Assembly (NCBI RefSeq): GCF_003573695.1
Contig: NW_020621936.1
Span: 4,278,001-4,342,000 of the forward strand
Source of the DNA: Papaver somniferum
Lineage: Eukaryota; Streptophyta; Magnoliopsida; Ranunculales; Papaveraceae
Direction: 5' to 3'
Length of the DNA stretch: 64,000 nt
The translations under genes were made by a program, and so were the position numbers. How positions within the stretch are numbered: the stretch's first letter is position 1; each line of letters opens with the position of its first letter. Positions 10,735-21,695 of this stretch are shown piece after piece. Under the pieces are notes generated by a model. The model saw only the letters and a program-made list of their open reading frames with translations, ran no database searches and had not been told where the DNA came from.

Positions 10735-11571
10735 GCTAGGAATAAATATGTCAAGTTTCTTAAAAGGAAGTTTGTTATAGAAAGGGTTTATGATCGTACT
10801 GTTAGCGAACCTGAGTTTCACCATTTTATGAACCAACGTGAGTGGGGCTATATTCATGATGGTCTTGGGTCCTCTTATCCTGAGATGACTTGCCAGTTTT
10901 ATGCTAACCTGCATGCTGCAAACAAAGTCAGTTGTTGCTTCAAGACAATGGTTGGAGGGATAAAATTTGAGGTAAACCGTGAAGTGATTGCATATTTGTT
11001 GAACTTATCTCTTGATCGCTCATTTTCAATTCCTCAACCTGAGAATCACAGACCAACTCAGGTTCAACTATCTGAATTGCTTCTAAATAGAAGTGAATCG
11101 TGGTCTGGGGGCAAGTTATCTGTTGACAACATTAGCTTTCATTTGAAGGTCTTCAGTAAATTGGCTGTTGCAAATCTGATTCCAAGTACACTTGATAAGA
11201 ATTTATGGAGCAGAACCCTTGTTGGGATGATTTGTTATCTCATCTCCGGTGAAGAGATTGTCTGTGGTCTGATTATTCGTCAGATAATTCATATGGTTTC
11301 GCAGAAAAAGAATCATGGGTTCCCATGTCTTATCAGTAGAATCTGCAGTCAATTCAAGGTCAAACTGATTGGCACCTGCACTGGTTATGCTTCTCCTCTA
11401 TCCCAGGCAGACATCGACAAGATGAAGAAGCCAGTCACTTCTGAAGGCAATCTTCTTAATGAAAGAATCGAGTGCCTACATGAACAACTGAGCTACATGT
11501 TGGGAATTCATCCTGAATTAACTGAACATGTGTGTAAAATTGCTGAGAAATATAATCGCAATCAAGCTTAG
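10735..11571 (+). pseudogene. Family-A ORF2, copy 2: 'Transposase_32'-like protein
   Basis: A long open frame runs from at least 10735 to the stop at 11571; the first ATG inside it is 10828 (247 residues). Codons upstream of 10828 are in frame and align with copy 1, so that ATG is probably internal. The true N-terminus, around 10560-10730, is broken by stops and shifts. Conserved features are WGYIHDGLG, MTCQFYANL, GGIKFEVNREVIAYLLNLS, the LIP-LW-RTLVGMICYL helix, GLIIRQIIH and FPCLISRICSQF, then a coiled-coil-like C-terminal tail. The function is unknown and the family assignment is by eye. Confidence 0.7.
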
Positions 11572-13059
11572 TTCCTTCATTTTCTGTTGATAAACTTATT
11601 TTTTTAAGTGATACTCTAAGGGTTGTAATAACTTTTTATTTAGCTTTGAATGTTTTTTCTTTCTTCATGCTAAAAGTATTACATCCATGAGAAGCTTTTA
11701 ATACTTATTCAAAAGTTATCTCTATTATGTCGATATGAATATATTGACGAAAGATAGAATGAACTTTTGGCATTACAAAAGTTAAATCCTTTTATGTCAT
11801 ATTTTGATGAAAGAAATGATAAAACTTTTGTAAAGATAAAACTTTTGTTTACAAAGATGAAGCCTATTGTATGTCATTGTGCAAATAGTGATGGGAAATA
11901 GGATGAATCCTTGTCTATTCCGCAGTATTTGGTCGATCTCCGATCCATATTTTTGTGCGTATACTGTGATTGTTCCATAAGGTTTCTTATATTGAGCACA
12001 ACCGACTCAGTTGATTATTCTCTTATGATTAACTTATTTGTTGCTCCGTAAGGTTCCCTATGTCGAGCATAACCAACTAAATTAGTCATTCTCTTTTGGT
12101 TATTTTAGTTGTTGTTCCGTAAGTTCTCTTATGTCGAGCGTGACCAATTGAATTGATCACTTTGTGACTAATTTAGTTGTGTATTTCAATTAAATTAATC
12201 GTGGGATTTCTTGTGATTAATTTGGTTGTATTTTTCGATTGAACTAACCATGGGTTCTCTTGTGGTTATTTCAATTGAATATTTTTGGGCTCAAATTCAT
12301 GTTTTTCATGTGATTTGTTTTTCCAAAATAAATCCTTATTTTCTTGTGAAAGTAAGGTTTCCTTTGTTGTTCCTTCGGGGATGACATTTTATGAGGGAGA
12401 GTTCATTTTAAACTTGTGTTTAATTGCCAAATCTTTGTGGGGAATGCGGCTGTGGAAATTTTAGAGGTTATCTTGTATCTTTATTAACTCCTTGATGAAT
12501 GCATTTAGCTTCGGTTTTATGATTGCATCTGAAATTGTTGGTATGTTAATACACCTTTTGGTCATGAAGTATCTCCGTGGAAATTTCATTAGGATCCCAC
12601 TAATTATCGTAACTTTGCAAAAAAATTTGACAAAAAGGGGAGTATTAATGTGTATTTCACACTAAAAATACATATAGTTTACGATCATTATGTAAGGGGG
12701 AGTGGTTTTCATGTTGAGATATGTATTGACTAAGGGGGAGTGATACATATCACCATAGTATTGTTGTCCAAGTTGTGATACAATTGAACTTTGATGATGT
12801 GTAAAAACATTATGACACTGTATAACAATGACTGAGAGCATTTTGTTTTCTCATTGTTATAGCTACGGATCTTCAAAAACTGTGATGCTGAACTTACAAC
12901 CTTTAGGATCATGGAGTACTTGGTAGTGACGAAGATTTCAAGTCGCGTTGAAGATGCCAAGGAGATCAAGCATGTGGATGAGAAGCTACATTTTTTTTAT
13001 CTTTTTTGTATTCCATGTGTATTGATAGTTTTGTCACTAAAATTGACAAAGGGGGAGAT
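11572..13059 (+). other. Non-coding 3' part of internal region 2 with repeated polypurine motifs
   Basis: No credible gene. Four G-rich purine boxes occur at 12632-12642, 12694-12702, 12731-12740 and 13048-13058. Only the last, AAAGGGGGAGA, abuts an LTR and should be the working polypurine tract. Several AT-rich imperfect repeats of about 60 bp, built around CGACTGA/GTCGAGC-like runs, lie at 11990-12150. Repeated PPT-like boxes ahead of the 3' LTR are a feature I associate with Sirevirus (Ty1/copia) elements. Confidence 0.65.
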
Positions 13060-15655
13060 TGTTAGAGCACTGCTCGGTCGAACTCGCATGCAATTCTATC
13101 TCAAGCATGTTTGTCAATGTTAGTGATCAAAACTATAAGTCTTGATTTCTAGCCTATTTATAGATGTCTCGGACTAGGACATGGATAGTGTAGTTGAGCT
13201 TAGATCTCTCGATGTTCATCTCTTGAAGACGAAGAACTACTAAGGGGAGCTTGTGGAACTTCTTCGAAAAAAGGTATGTGGAGACTTGAACTTATCTATC
13301 ACTTGGAAAGTCTATTTCTACTATCTCTTATATTGAGATATAAGTCGTGTTACGATATAGTTTTCTCTATACACATTTGAGATTTCGAGATGAGTATATC
13401 TCGCTTACATATTTCTCGAAATATGTGTCGGTAAGCTTTCGCTTCGACCAAGTTCATCTTATATAATGAGAAAATTTCCAAGTAACATCTTACATGGTTT
13501 GTGTGATACAATCACTTGATGTAGGCTTGGAATGTTTCGATAATGATTATTTCAATATCTTGGAAATTGCTTTGATGATAATAGTGTGTGAAAACGGCTA
13601 TTGTCATTATAGAAGAATGTTTCAATGATTGAAGTAAAGAGTTGAGAATGTAACCATATTTGGATATAAGCATATATAGTATGTTCGCACATTAGTGTAT
13701 AAATCTACAAACCGGGAACCAAGTGTATGCATACGTGTGTATACCAAATTGGTGAAGGATACAAGATAAGTGTATGCATATGTGTGTATACATATGCATA
13801 TGTATACCAAGTGTATGCATACTGGCGGGAACCAAGTGTATGCATATGTGTGTATACAAAGTGTACGCATACTGGCGGAAGTTTTCGAACCGAAAATATC
13901 TGCTAAGTTTGGGAATTATAAACTCCTAAACTAGTCCACCTTAAGTATGCGTACCCGTACGCATATTGGCGGAAGTTTTCGAACCAAAAATTTGCTGAGT
14001 TTGGGAACTTAACAAACTCAAATCCGGTTGCTTAAGTACGCATACCCGTACGCATACTTAAGATGGTTAGTTTATCAAATCGGTCAGTTCATGGACTTAA
14101 ACATTTAAATCATAAGGAATGCAATCTTTGCAAACCGTGGCTATAATGTTCATGATTGATTCAAGTGAATCAAACCGATTTGGTTTCAATTTTGTTTTCT
14201 ATAGCAATTGAACAACTCTTTAACTAGTTTCATTTGAGTCATTTGAACTAGTTATGGCTAAGATGAATAAGGTTGATATGAGAGTAATCATATGGCTAAC
14301 CTCGGTTAACTATTTGTGAACCAACCTGGTGTACACGTTTAGGTATGGTTACATAAACCTAAATGAGGGTACATTTCATTTGTGTGTAACAAGCTAAGTT
14401 CGATCTGACGGTTGAAAGATATTAGCTTGGTTGAATCAAGTTTTTCATCTAATGGTGATTATTGAATGCTTTGTTACCAAGGTAACTTTGATTGCAAACC
14501 CTGATTTGAAAACTATATAAAGGAGAACTCTAGCAACTGGGAAACCTAATTCCCACACCTCCTGTGTGTTACTAGTTGCATAACTAGGGTCGATTCTCTT
14601 TTAACCTTAGGTTTCTTCTCGAGACCCTGTAGGTTAACGACTTGAAGACTTTATTGGGATTATGAATCCCCAACTATTATCTTTGTAGTTGCGTGATCTG
14701 ATCTTGTTGTTTCTATCGTTTTGAGTGCAATTGAAATAATTGGCTCGAGATTTTATATCTTCAATAGGCAAGATAGAAAAGTAATCACAAACAATCTTCA
14801 TCCCATCGTTTGTGATTCCACAGTAACTTGTTTCGCTAGTCGATTAAGTTTATTGTGAGGTGATTGATAATACTAGGCTGTTCTTCGGGAATATAAGTCC
14901 AGTGTATCAATTGGTTCATGTTCACCTTGATTTATCAAAAGACGGAAAAAAACTCTTGGGTATCTCTGCGGGAGACAGATTTATTCAATCCTATATAGTT
15001 TTCTGTGTGAGACAGATTTGTCTATCAAGTTTTCGATTTTGGGTTGTAGCGACTCTTTGTTGTGGGTGAGATCAGCTAAGGGAATCAATTGCGTAGTATC
15101 CTGCCGGGATCAGAGATGTAAGGAGTGTAACTGTACCTTGAATCAGTATGAGATTGATTAGGCTTCAACTACAGTCCACTCCGAAGTTAATTGGTAGTAG
15201 GCTAGTGTCTGTAGCGTCTTAATACAGTGTGGTGTTCAATATGGACTAGGTCCCGGGGTTTTTCTGCATTTTCGGTTTCCCAATTAACAAATTTCTGGTG
15301 TCTGTGTTATTTCTTTTCCGCATTATATTTTGTTATATAATTGAAATATCACAGGTTGTGCGTTAAGATCAATCAATTAGAATATCCAACCTTGGGTTGT
15401 TGATTTACATTGATTAACAATTGAGCATTGGTCTTTGGTGCTGCTCAAGTTACTCCTCTTATTCAATCGGGCTCGCCGATTTCTATTTGTTGATTGCAGA
15501 TTGAATTAAGAGTTAAAGATATTAAACTCTTCGATATACTTTATTCTAAATTGAGTCTTACTGTCTAGTTGATTCTCTAGAAAGTGTATTGGAGTAAGTC
15601 CTCTCAGATCGCCAAACAAATTGTTGTGCGTGGTTGTTAGACCCTCGCATTTTCA
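13060..15655 (+). mobile_element. Family-A LTR 3 (subfamily A2)
   Basis: A 2596-bp LTR starts TGTTAGAGCACTGCTCGG straight after the polypurine tract and ends CTCGCATTTTCA before a primer-binding site. It holds an expanded array of palindromic TATGCATAC/GTACGCATAC motifs (13718-14062) and a TATA box at about 14513-14520. It is closest to LTR 4. Confidence 0.92.
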
Positions 15656-15657
15656 AT

Positions 15658-15673
15658 TGGTATCAGAGCAGGC
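15658..15673 (+). other. Primer-binding site of internal region 3
   Basis: TGGTATCAGAGCAGGC is an exact tRNA-Met-type site two bases after LTR 3. Confidence 0.92.
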
Positions 15674-15727
15674 AAACCAATAAACCTAATAAGTTTGTGT
15701 TTGATTTATCATTAAAAAATTTCCCCT

Positions 15728-16158
15728 ATGGGAAATTTCTTTGGAAAACATGCTCTTGGCATCTGTAACGCACGCCAGAACCCTTTAAATATTGTTCGAA
15801 AATTATTATGGACAGAACATCTGGTTTCTCATAATAATCCCGTTTCATCTAAGACCTTGGAAAACTTAAATGATGAAAAACAATCTAAAGGAAAAATTAA
15901 AAAGAATGGAAGGTTGAGAAAACGTTCTTTAAGCTCAAAGATATGGAATCTCACTAGATTAACTCTTAATATTTTTGAGGAATACTATTGTGATGGATCA
16001 ATTGACAAAGATCTATTTAGAGCTTTTGAAAGCGTTTTTAGATTCTTAGAAAAACTTAATTTCGTTAAATCTAAGAATCGATCTGATAATGGTTCAGTAC
16101 ATGTAAAATCATGTAATCACGATGTACGAACTAAACACGCTGTCAACACAAGTAGATA
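15728..16158 (+). pseudogene. ORF1 of internal region 3 (different protein, cut by a DNA transposon)
   Basis: Reading starts at ATG 15728 (MGNFFGKHALGIC...) and gives 143 residues. It is Lys/Arg-rich in the middle, with a predicted helix FEEYYCDGSIDKDLFRAF. The frame ends exactly where the hAT-like element starts; codons resume in the flank from 16931 for about 20 residues to a stop at about 16998. It shares the leader and its place after the primer-binding site with ORF1 of regions 1 and 2, but no clear sequence similarity to them. The function is not recognised. Confidence 0.5.
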
Positions 16159-16929
16159 AGGGGTGAGCAAAAATTCCGGAACCGCGGATTTCACCCGTAT
16201 CCGTCCGCAAAATTGCGGATGAAACCCAATCCGAAAGAGCTATGGGCCGGACACGGGTGGGATTCTCAAATCCGCACTTTTAGCGGTTTGGTTATGGGTG
16301 GACTTTAAAATCCGCGGATTCACCCGCACCGTAGGATAGTAAGGAAAATTAATACTTTAGGAAAAATAGGTACATCAAAACTTCTTATTGTGATGCTCGG
16401 GACAAGAGGAGCGTCGAAACTGAACTGGATTGCATCTCTTGTTAGTGTTGCTTCGAAACTGAACTGAATTGGGTAGCTGGTGCTCTAAAAGGAATGACTA
16501 CTGGATTAATTGTAGGTGGGTTTGAGAAAGCACGTTATACCACAGAGATTGCTCGATCTCATATGATCCCACCTTGGTTTGTGTTAGTGCATCCAAAAAC
16601 AGGAACACCCATATATGCAGCCTTATTAGTAGTAACCGTATGTTCCGTCTGTGTGGCTTTGTTCTCAAGTTTTGATGTACTATCTAGTGTTTCACCTCAA
16701 CCGTAGTACTTGTTGCACTTGATAGTTTACCTTTGGTTGTTTGTTTTTTTTTTTTTTTTTGACTGAATCCGCGGTTAATCCGCATCCAGTCCGTATCACC
16801 CGCTAATTCGCAAATGTAAAATCCGCGGGTGATTGGGCCGGACATGGTTTGATTTTCCAAATCCGCAACTTTGACGAATTGGACGCGGGTGACCCCTAAT
16901 CCGCATCCGTCCGTCCCTTGCACACCCCT
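16159..16929. mobile_element. Non-autonomous hAT-like element carrying a host gene fragment
   Basis: The ends are AGGGGTGAGCAA (16159-16170) and TTGCACACCCCT (16918-16929), a 12-bp inverted repeat with one mismatch, of the type seen in plant hAT elements. Both flanks inside the ends are filled with repeats of (A)ATCCGC(GG), in opposite orientation at the two sides. Such subterminal repeats are where hAT transposases usually bind. No transposase is present. The middle (about 16390-16706) is a gene fragment. I could not make out a clean 8-bp target duplication; the flanks share only AGAT. Confidence 0.75.
16393..16706 (+). pseudogene. Captured fragment of a cationic amino acid transporter (CAT family, APC superfamily)
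   Basis: The frame from 16494 reads ALKGMTTGLIVGG, then a segment containing ARYTTEIARSHMIPPWF and VHPKTGTPIYA, then a hydrophobic helix and LFSSFDVLSS. This order is characteristic of plant CAT transporters, covering one cytoplasmic loop (with the MIPPWF and HPKTGTP motifs) and the next membrane segment. Upstream, 16394-16470 reads in a second frame as SKLNWIASLVSV, with a short direct repeat (TCGAAACTGAACTG at 16414 and 16453). The fragment has no start or stop of its own and ends in transposon sequence. No introns are visible. Confidence 0.75.
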
Positions 16930-17346
16930 AAGATCCAATAAAACGGGTTCTCATGTTGTTGACACAATTTCAAGATATTGGAAAAATCTTAAGTAACCCT
17001 GATTATCATTATTACTATGATTATATCACCGGCACTGCTCACAAATATCAACCAGAAATAGTGCATGAGAATATCTCTGCACATCGTGCCACTTGGTAAC
17101 AAGCTTGGCATTACCCCATTTGTATATATCTTGAGATGGGGCAAGAAATGGTTTGATTTGTGTATAGTTGGGTTAAAAGGTTATTCTGTCATTCTAGAAT
17201 AATTAAGTAAGCTTTCTACTGCATCCGTATCCTCACTCAGATTGTGGTTTCACGGGTTGCTCAACCTTGGTGTGTGATCATCAAAGGAAATCCTACATTC
17301 CTTTTGTAGGTCACGGTTCATAAACGGGTCCAAGCCCATTAGTGGG

Positions 17347-17493
17347 TATATAAAGAAGAAAGTACGTGTACCTTCTTCTTCTTCATCCCATCAGTCCGCG
17401 TACGTGAACTTTCTAGGGTTCATGAAATTCCTCCATTAAATTCCTAGGAGGAAAATAAGACAAAGGGGTGTTCAAGGTTCATTTCAAGTAAGT
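17347..17493 (+). promoter_or_regulatory. Promoter-like leader before ORF2, copy 3
   Basis: A good TATA box (TATATAAAG, 17347-17355) is followed by a CT-rich run (CCTTCTTCTTCTTC, about 17371-17384) and AAGTAAGT (17486-17493). It occupies the same place as the leaders in regions 1 and 2. Confidence 0.5.
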
Positions 17494-17530
17494 GATTTCC
17501 TCTTGTTTTCCCTTCCAAATTCTAGATCTC

Positions 17531-18281
17531 ATGATGAATTTCAAAGTTGCAAAAAGGATTTCAAAAAATTTGGGTTCTTCATCTTCTAGCATGAATCCTC
17601 CTATAGATCAAGATTCTCTTAGGATTAGATTTGTCAATGATTCTTGTGCTAGAGTTTTTGAAAGGATTTCATCTAATGGATTTATTCAAGAAAAGAAATT
17701 GGATTTTTCTAGTGGTTATAAAGAGGATTTAATTTGTTTTGAAAAGTTTAAGCTTTGGAAACATCTTTGATGGTCTTGGTGAAGGATTTGATACTCTTAC
17801 TAGAATCTTTTATGCCTACATTTATGATGTTGATCTTGAAGACATGGAATTCAAGACCATGGTCAATAGAGAAAGGATTCATGTTAATAGAGAATTAATT
17901 TCAAAGATTACCAAAATTCCTTTGGGTAATTTTCGCCTTCCTAGGCCAACTGATGAAATACCATCATATGAAACCATCTCAAAAGGCCTTTGTGGTAGAA
18001 GTGTTGTGCGGAATGAAGGAAAATTTCCTACTAATCATCTAGATTTTACTTTGAAATCCTTTGGAAAACTTGGTGTATCTAATCTTTGTCCCTCCACGGT
18101 TGAGAATTCTCGTTGGAGTCGTGAGTTTGCGGAATTTGTCTATTTCCTTGTAATGGAAACCATAGGTATTGACATTTGTGGATTTATTATTTATCAAATG
18201 TTAGCTATCACATCTTCCAAAAAGAAGTTAGGCTACCCTTGCTTGATTGAGCGAATTTGTCGCAACCTCTCCATTGATATC
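17531..18281 (+). pseudogene. Family-A ORF2, copy 3: 'Transposase_32'-like protein (frameshifted, fused to LTR)
   Basis: The frame runs from ATG 17531 or 17534 (MNFKVAKRISKN...) to about 17755, then shifts and is open to about 18281. The frame continues into LTR 4 to a stop at 18341, but those last 20 or so codons are LTR sequence. Shared landmarks are FDGLGEGFD, RIFYAYIYDV, HVNRELISKI, LGVSNLCPSTVE and YPCLIERICRNL. It is the most diverged of the three ORF2 copies. The coiled-coil tail seen in copies 1 and 2 is missing because of the junction with the LTR. Confidence 0.65.
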
Positions 18282-20634
18282 TCTCGACGTTCATCTCTTG
18301 AAGACGAAGAACTACTACGGGGATCTTGTGGAACTTCTTAGACAAAAGGTATGTGGATACTTGAACTCATCTATCACTTGGAAAGTCTATTTCTACTATC
18401 TCCTACATTGAGGCATAAGTCGTGTTACGATATAGTTTTCTCTATACACATTTGAGATTTCGAGCTGAGTATATCTCGCTTACATATTTCTCGAAATATG
18501 TGTTAGTAAGCTTCACTTCGACCAAATTCATCTTATATCATGAGAAAATTGACGAGTAACATCTTACATGGTTTGTGTAATACAATCATTTGATGTAGGC
18601 TTGGAATGTTTCGATAATGATTATTTCAATATCTTGAAAATTGCTTTGATGCTAATAGTGTATGAAAACGGCTATTGTCATTATAGAAGAATGTTTCAAT
18701 GATTGAAGTAAATAGTTGAGAATGTAACCTCGTTCGGATATAAGCATATATAGTGTGTTCGCACATTAGTGTATAAATCCACAAACCGGGAACCAAGTAT
18801 ATGCATATGTGTGTATACCAAATCGGTGAAGGAGACAAGATAAGTATGCGTACCCGTACACATACTGGCGGAAGTTTTCGAACCGAAAATATCTGCCGAG
18901 TTTGGGAATTACAAACTCCTAAACTAGTCACCTTAAGTATGCGTACCCGTATGCATGTCGGTGAAAGTTTTCGAACCGAAAATTTCTGCTGAGTTTGGAA
19001 ACTTAACAAACTCAAATCTGGTTGCTTAAGTACGCATACCCATACACATACTTAAGCTGGTTACTTCGTCAAATCGGTCAGTTCATGGATTTAAACCTTT
19101 AAATCATAAGGAATGCAATCTTTGGAAACCGTGGCTATAATGTTCATGATTGATTCAAGTGAATCAAACCGATTTGGGTTATATTGTGTTTTCTATAACA
19201 TTTGAACAACTATTTAACTAGTTTCATTTGAGTCATTTGAACTAGTTATGGTTAAGATGAATAAGGTTGATATGAGAGTAATCATATGGCTAACCTCGGT
19301 TAGCTATTTGTGAACCAACCTGGTGTACACGTTTAGGTACGGTTACATAAACCTAAATGAGGATACATTTCATTTATGTGTAACAATCTAAGTTCGATCT
19401 AACGGTTGAAAGATATTAGCTTGGTTGAATCAGGTTTTTCATCTAACGATGATTATTGAATGCTTTGTTACCAAGGTAACTTTGATTGCAAACCCTGATT
19501 TGAAAAATATATAAAGGAGAACTCTAGCAACTGGGAAACCTAATCCCCACACCTCGTGTGTGTTACTAGTTGCATAACTAGAGTCGATTCTCCTTTAACC
19601 TTAGGTTTTTTCTCGATACCCTGTAGGTTAACGACTTGAAGACTTCATTGGGATTGTGAAGCCAGACCCAACTATTATCTTTATAGTTGCGTCTGATCTT
19701 GCCATTTCTATCATGTTGAGTACAATTAAAATAATTGGCTCGAGATTTTATATCTCCGATAGGCAAGATACAAAAGTAATCACAAACACCTTCGTCTCAT
19801 CGTTTGTGATTCCACAATAACTTGTTTCGCTAGTCGATTAAGTTTATTGTGAGGTGATTGATAATACTAGGTTGTTCTTCGGGAATATAAGTCCGGTTTA
19901 TCAATTGTTCCTGTTCACTTTGATTTATCAAAAGACGGAACAAAAACTCTTGGGTATTTTTGTGGGAGACAGATTTGTTCAATCCTATAGACTTTTCTAT
20001 GTGAGACAGATTTGTCTATCAAGTCTTCGACTTTGGGTCGTAGCAACTCTTGGTTGTGGGTGAGATAAACTAAGGGAATCAAGTGCGTAGTATCCTGCTG
20101 GGATCAGAAACGTAAGGAGCACAACTGTACCTTGAATCAGTGTGAGATTGATTAGGGTTCAACTACAGTCCATTCCGAAGCTAGTGTATGTAGCGGCTTA
20201 ATACAGTGTGGTGTTCAATCTGGACTAGGTCCCGGGGTTTTCCTGCATTTGCGATTTCCTCGTTAACAAAATTCTGGTGTCTGTGTTATTTCTTTTCCGC
20301 ATTATATTTTGTTATATAATTGAAATATCACAGGTTGTGCGTTAAGATCAGTAAATTAGAATATCCGACCTTGGGTTGTTGATTTACATTGATTGGCACT
20401 TGAACATTGGTATTTGGTACCGTTCAAGTTACTCCTCTTATTCAATCGGGCTCGCATATTTCTATTTGTTGATTGCAGATTGAATTAAGAGTTAGAGATA
20501 TTAAACTCATTGATATACTTTATTCTAGATTGAGTCTGACTTTCTAGTTGTTTCTCTAGAAAGTGTATTAGAGTAAGTCCTCTCAGATTGCCAAACAAAT
20601 TGTTGGGTGTGGTTGTTAGACCTCTGTATTTTCA
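18279..20634 (+). mobile_element. Family-A LTR 4 (subfamily A2), 5'-truncated
   Basis: LTR homology begins at about 18279 inside ATCTCTCGACG, so the first roughly 140 bases including TGTTAGAGC are missing. The 3' end TGTATTTTCA is at 20634. The palindromic motifs are at 18797-19054 and the TATA box at about 19508-19515. No primer-binding site follows; the next bases, CATCCTAAGG, belong to other sequence. Confidence 0.85.
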
Positions 20635-20886
20635 CATCCTAAGGATGTCTTTGTTGGCTCTGGTGAGATTAATCCTCACCACAACACACGACGATTGTGT
20701 TGAAAAGTACATCCTCACTTGTTTTTCCAAAATTCTATTTGTGAGGAGGCATAAAACTGGGCAGAATGTACACAATTGTACATCAGGTAACAATAATCGG
20801 TATCTTTTACATTTGGGTTAAATATATTTGGTTTCCATAAATCAAATTATATTACCATTTGATTTTCTCCTATTATATATTTATAT

Positions 20887-21222
20887 ATGTTTTTCTTGTC
20901 TGGAAGAAGACATCTTGCATCAATTGAGAAATCAGTAAAAGAGGGATCATCTCTTGATGATTTAGCACTTTGTGCATCAGTCATAAACGAAACTCAAGAT
21001 GTCTCACAATCTGATAATCTTCAAGATTCTCTGAGAAGACAGATTCTTACGGTTAAAAGTTGTATTAGACATCATGGGCTAATGATAAAGGATTCAAAAG
21101 AAGTACTAGCGTATCTTCATTCTCAACTACTTGAGATGGTCAAAACCTCTACTGGTAAAGAAAGTGCTCAGAAGAATTTGAATCCAATATTCGAAAGCGA
21201 GCTTCACAAGACTCGCGATTAA
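20887..21222 (+). CDS. Hypothetical protein in family-B internal region
   Basis: An open frame of 111 residues runs from ATG 20887 to the stop at 21222. It is mostly helical and polar (SIEKSVKEG, LRRQILTVKSC, LHSQLLEMVK) with no membrane segment and no known motif. The position before the PPT cluster resembles that of the coiled-coil tail of ORF2 in family A, and it may be the C-terminal remnant of an equivalent protein. The true start could lie upstream in another frame. No function is assigned. Confidence 0.35.
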   Translation: MFFLSGRRHLASIEKSVKEGSSLDDLALCASVINETQDVSQSDNLQDSLRRQILTVKSCIRHHGLMIKDSKEVLAYLHSQLLEMVKTSTGKESAQKNLNPIFESELHKTRD

Positions 21223-21670
21223 GTCAAGGAAAATAAACATCAGTTTTTGATTTCTTTCAATAATTGTATAAGGTCTATTTTGAATAAAATTATCTATTAT
21301 TTATGAATAAAATTATTATTTTATAATTTTTCTTGTGATAGTTTTTCGTTTACATAGCATGTGCTTGAATGCTTTATATTATCGCTATGTGTTTATCGGA
21401 TGTTTGACTTCGGTTTTCATAACCTTAATATTCGATCTCATATTGTGCGAACCCTTATGGTTTGGGTGACTTTTTGATTTAGCGGTATTGAGTTCTAGCC
21501 CATGTCGGTAGGCTTTATCAAAGGATGATAAGGGGTTCCGATTGAAACTCATGTGTGAAAAAGTCACAATATGTTGAATCGCTTTTGGTTTAGCATAAAA
21601 GCACATGTGTTTCGGGTTTTTAACTTTTGCTTGCATTAGTTAAAACCGATTTCAACCTTTCTATGGTAAT

Positions 21671-21695
21671 GGTTGTTGTTGTTGTTGTTGTTGTT
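21671..21695. repeat. GTT trinucleotide microsatellite
   Basis: Eight consecutive GTT/TTG units, an ordinary simple repeat. Confidence 0.9.

Noticed and set aside
13622..13870. Minus-strand frame with repeated THTYAYT-like runs
   Set aside because: A by-product of the TATGCATAC palindrome array in LTR 3.
13718..14062. CRISPR-like spacing of palindromic repeats
   Set aside because: The repeats are degenerate, of variable spacing, inside an LTR promoter region of a plant element. No cas genes or unique spacers.
16499..16706. A functional amino acid transporter gene
   Set aside because: Only about 70 residues of a protein that normally has many membrane segments, enclosed by transposon ends and lacking its own start and stop context.
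16684..16938. Minus-strand 84-codon frame across the right end of the hAT-like element
   Set aside because: Made of subterminal ATCCGC repeats and a poly-T run; no conserved content.
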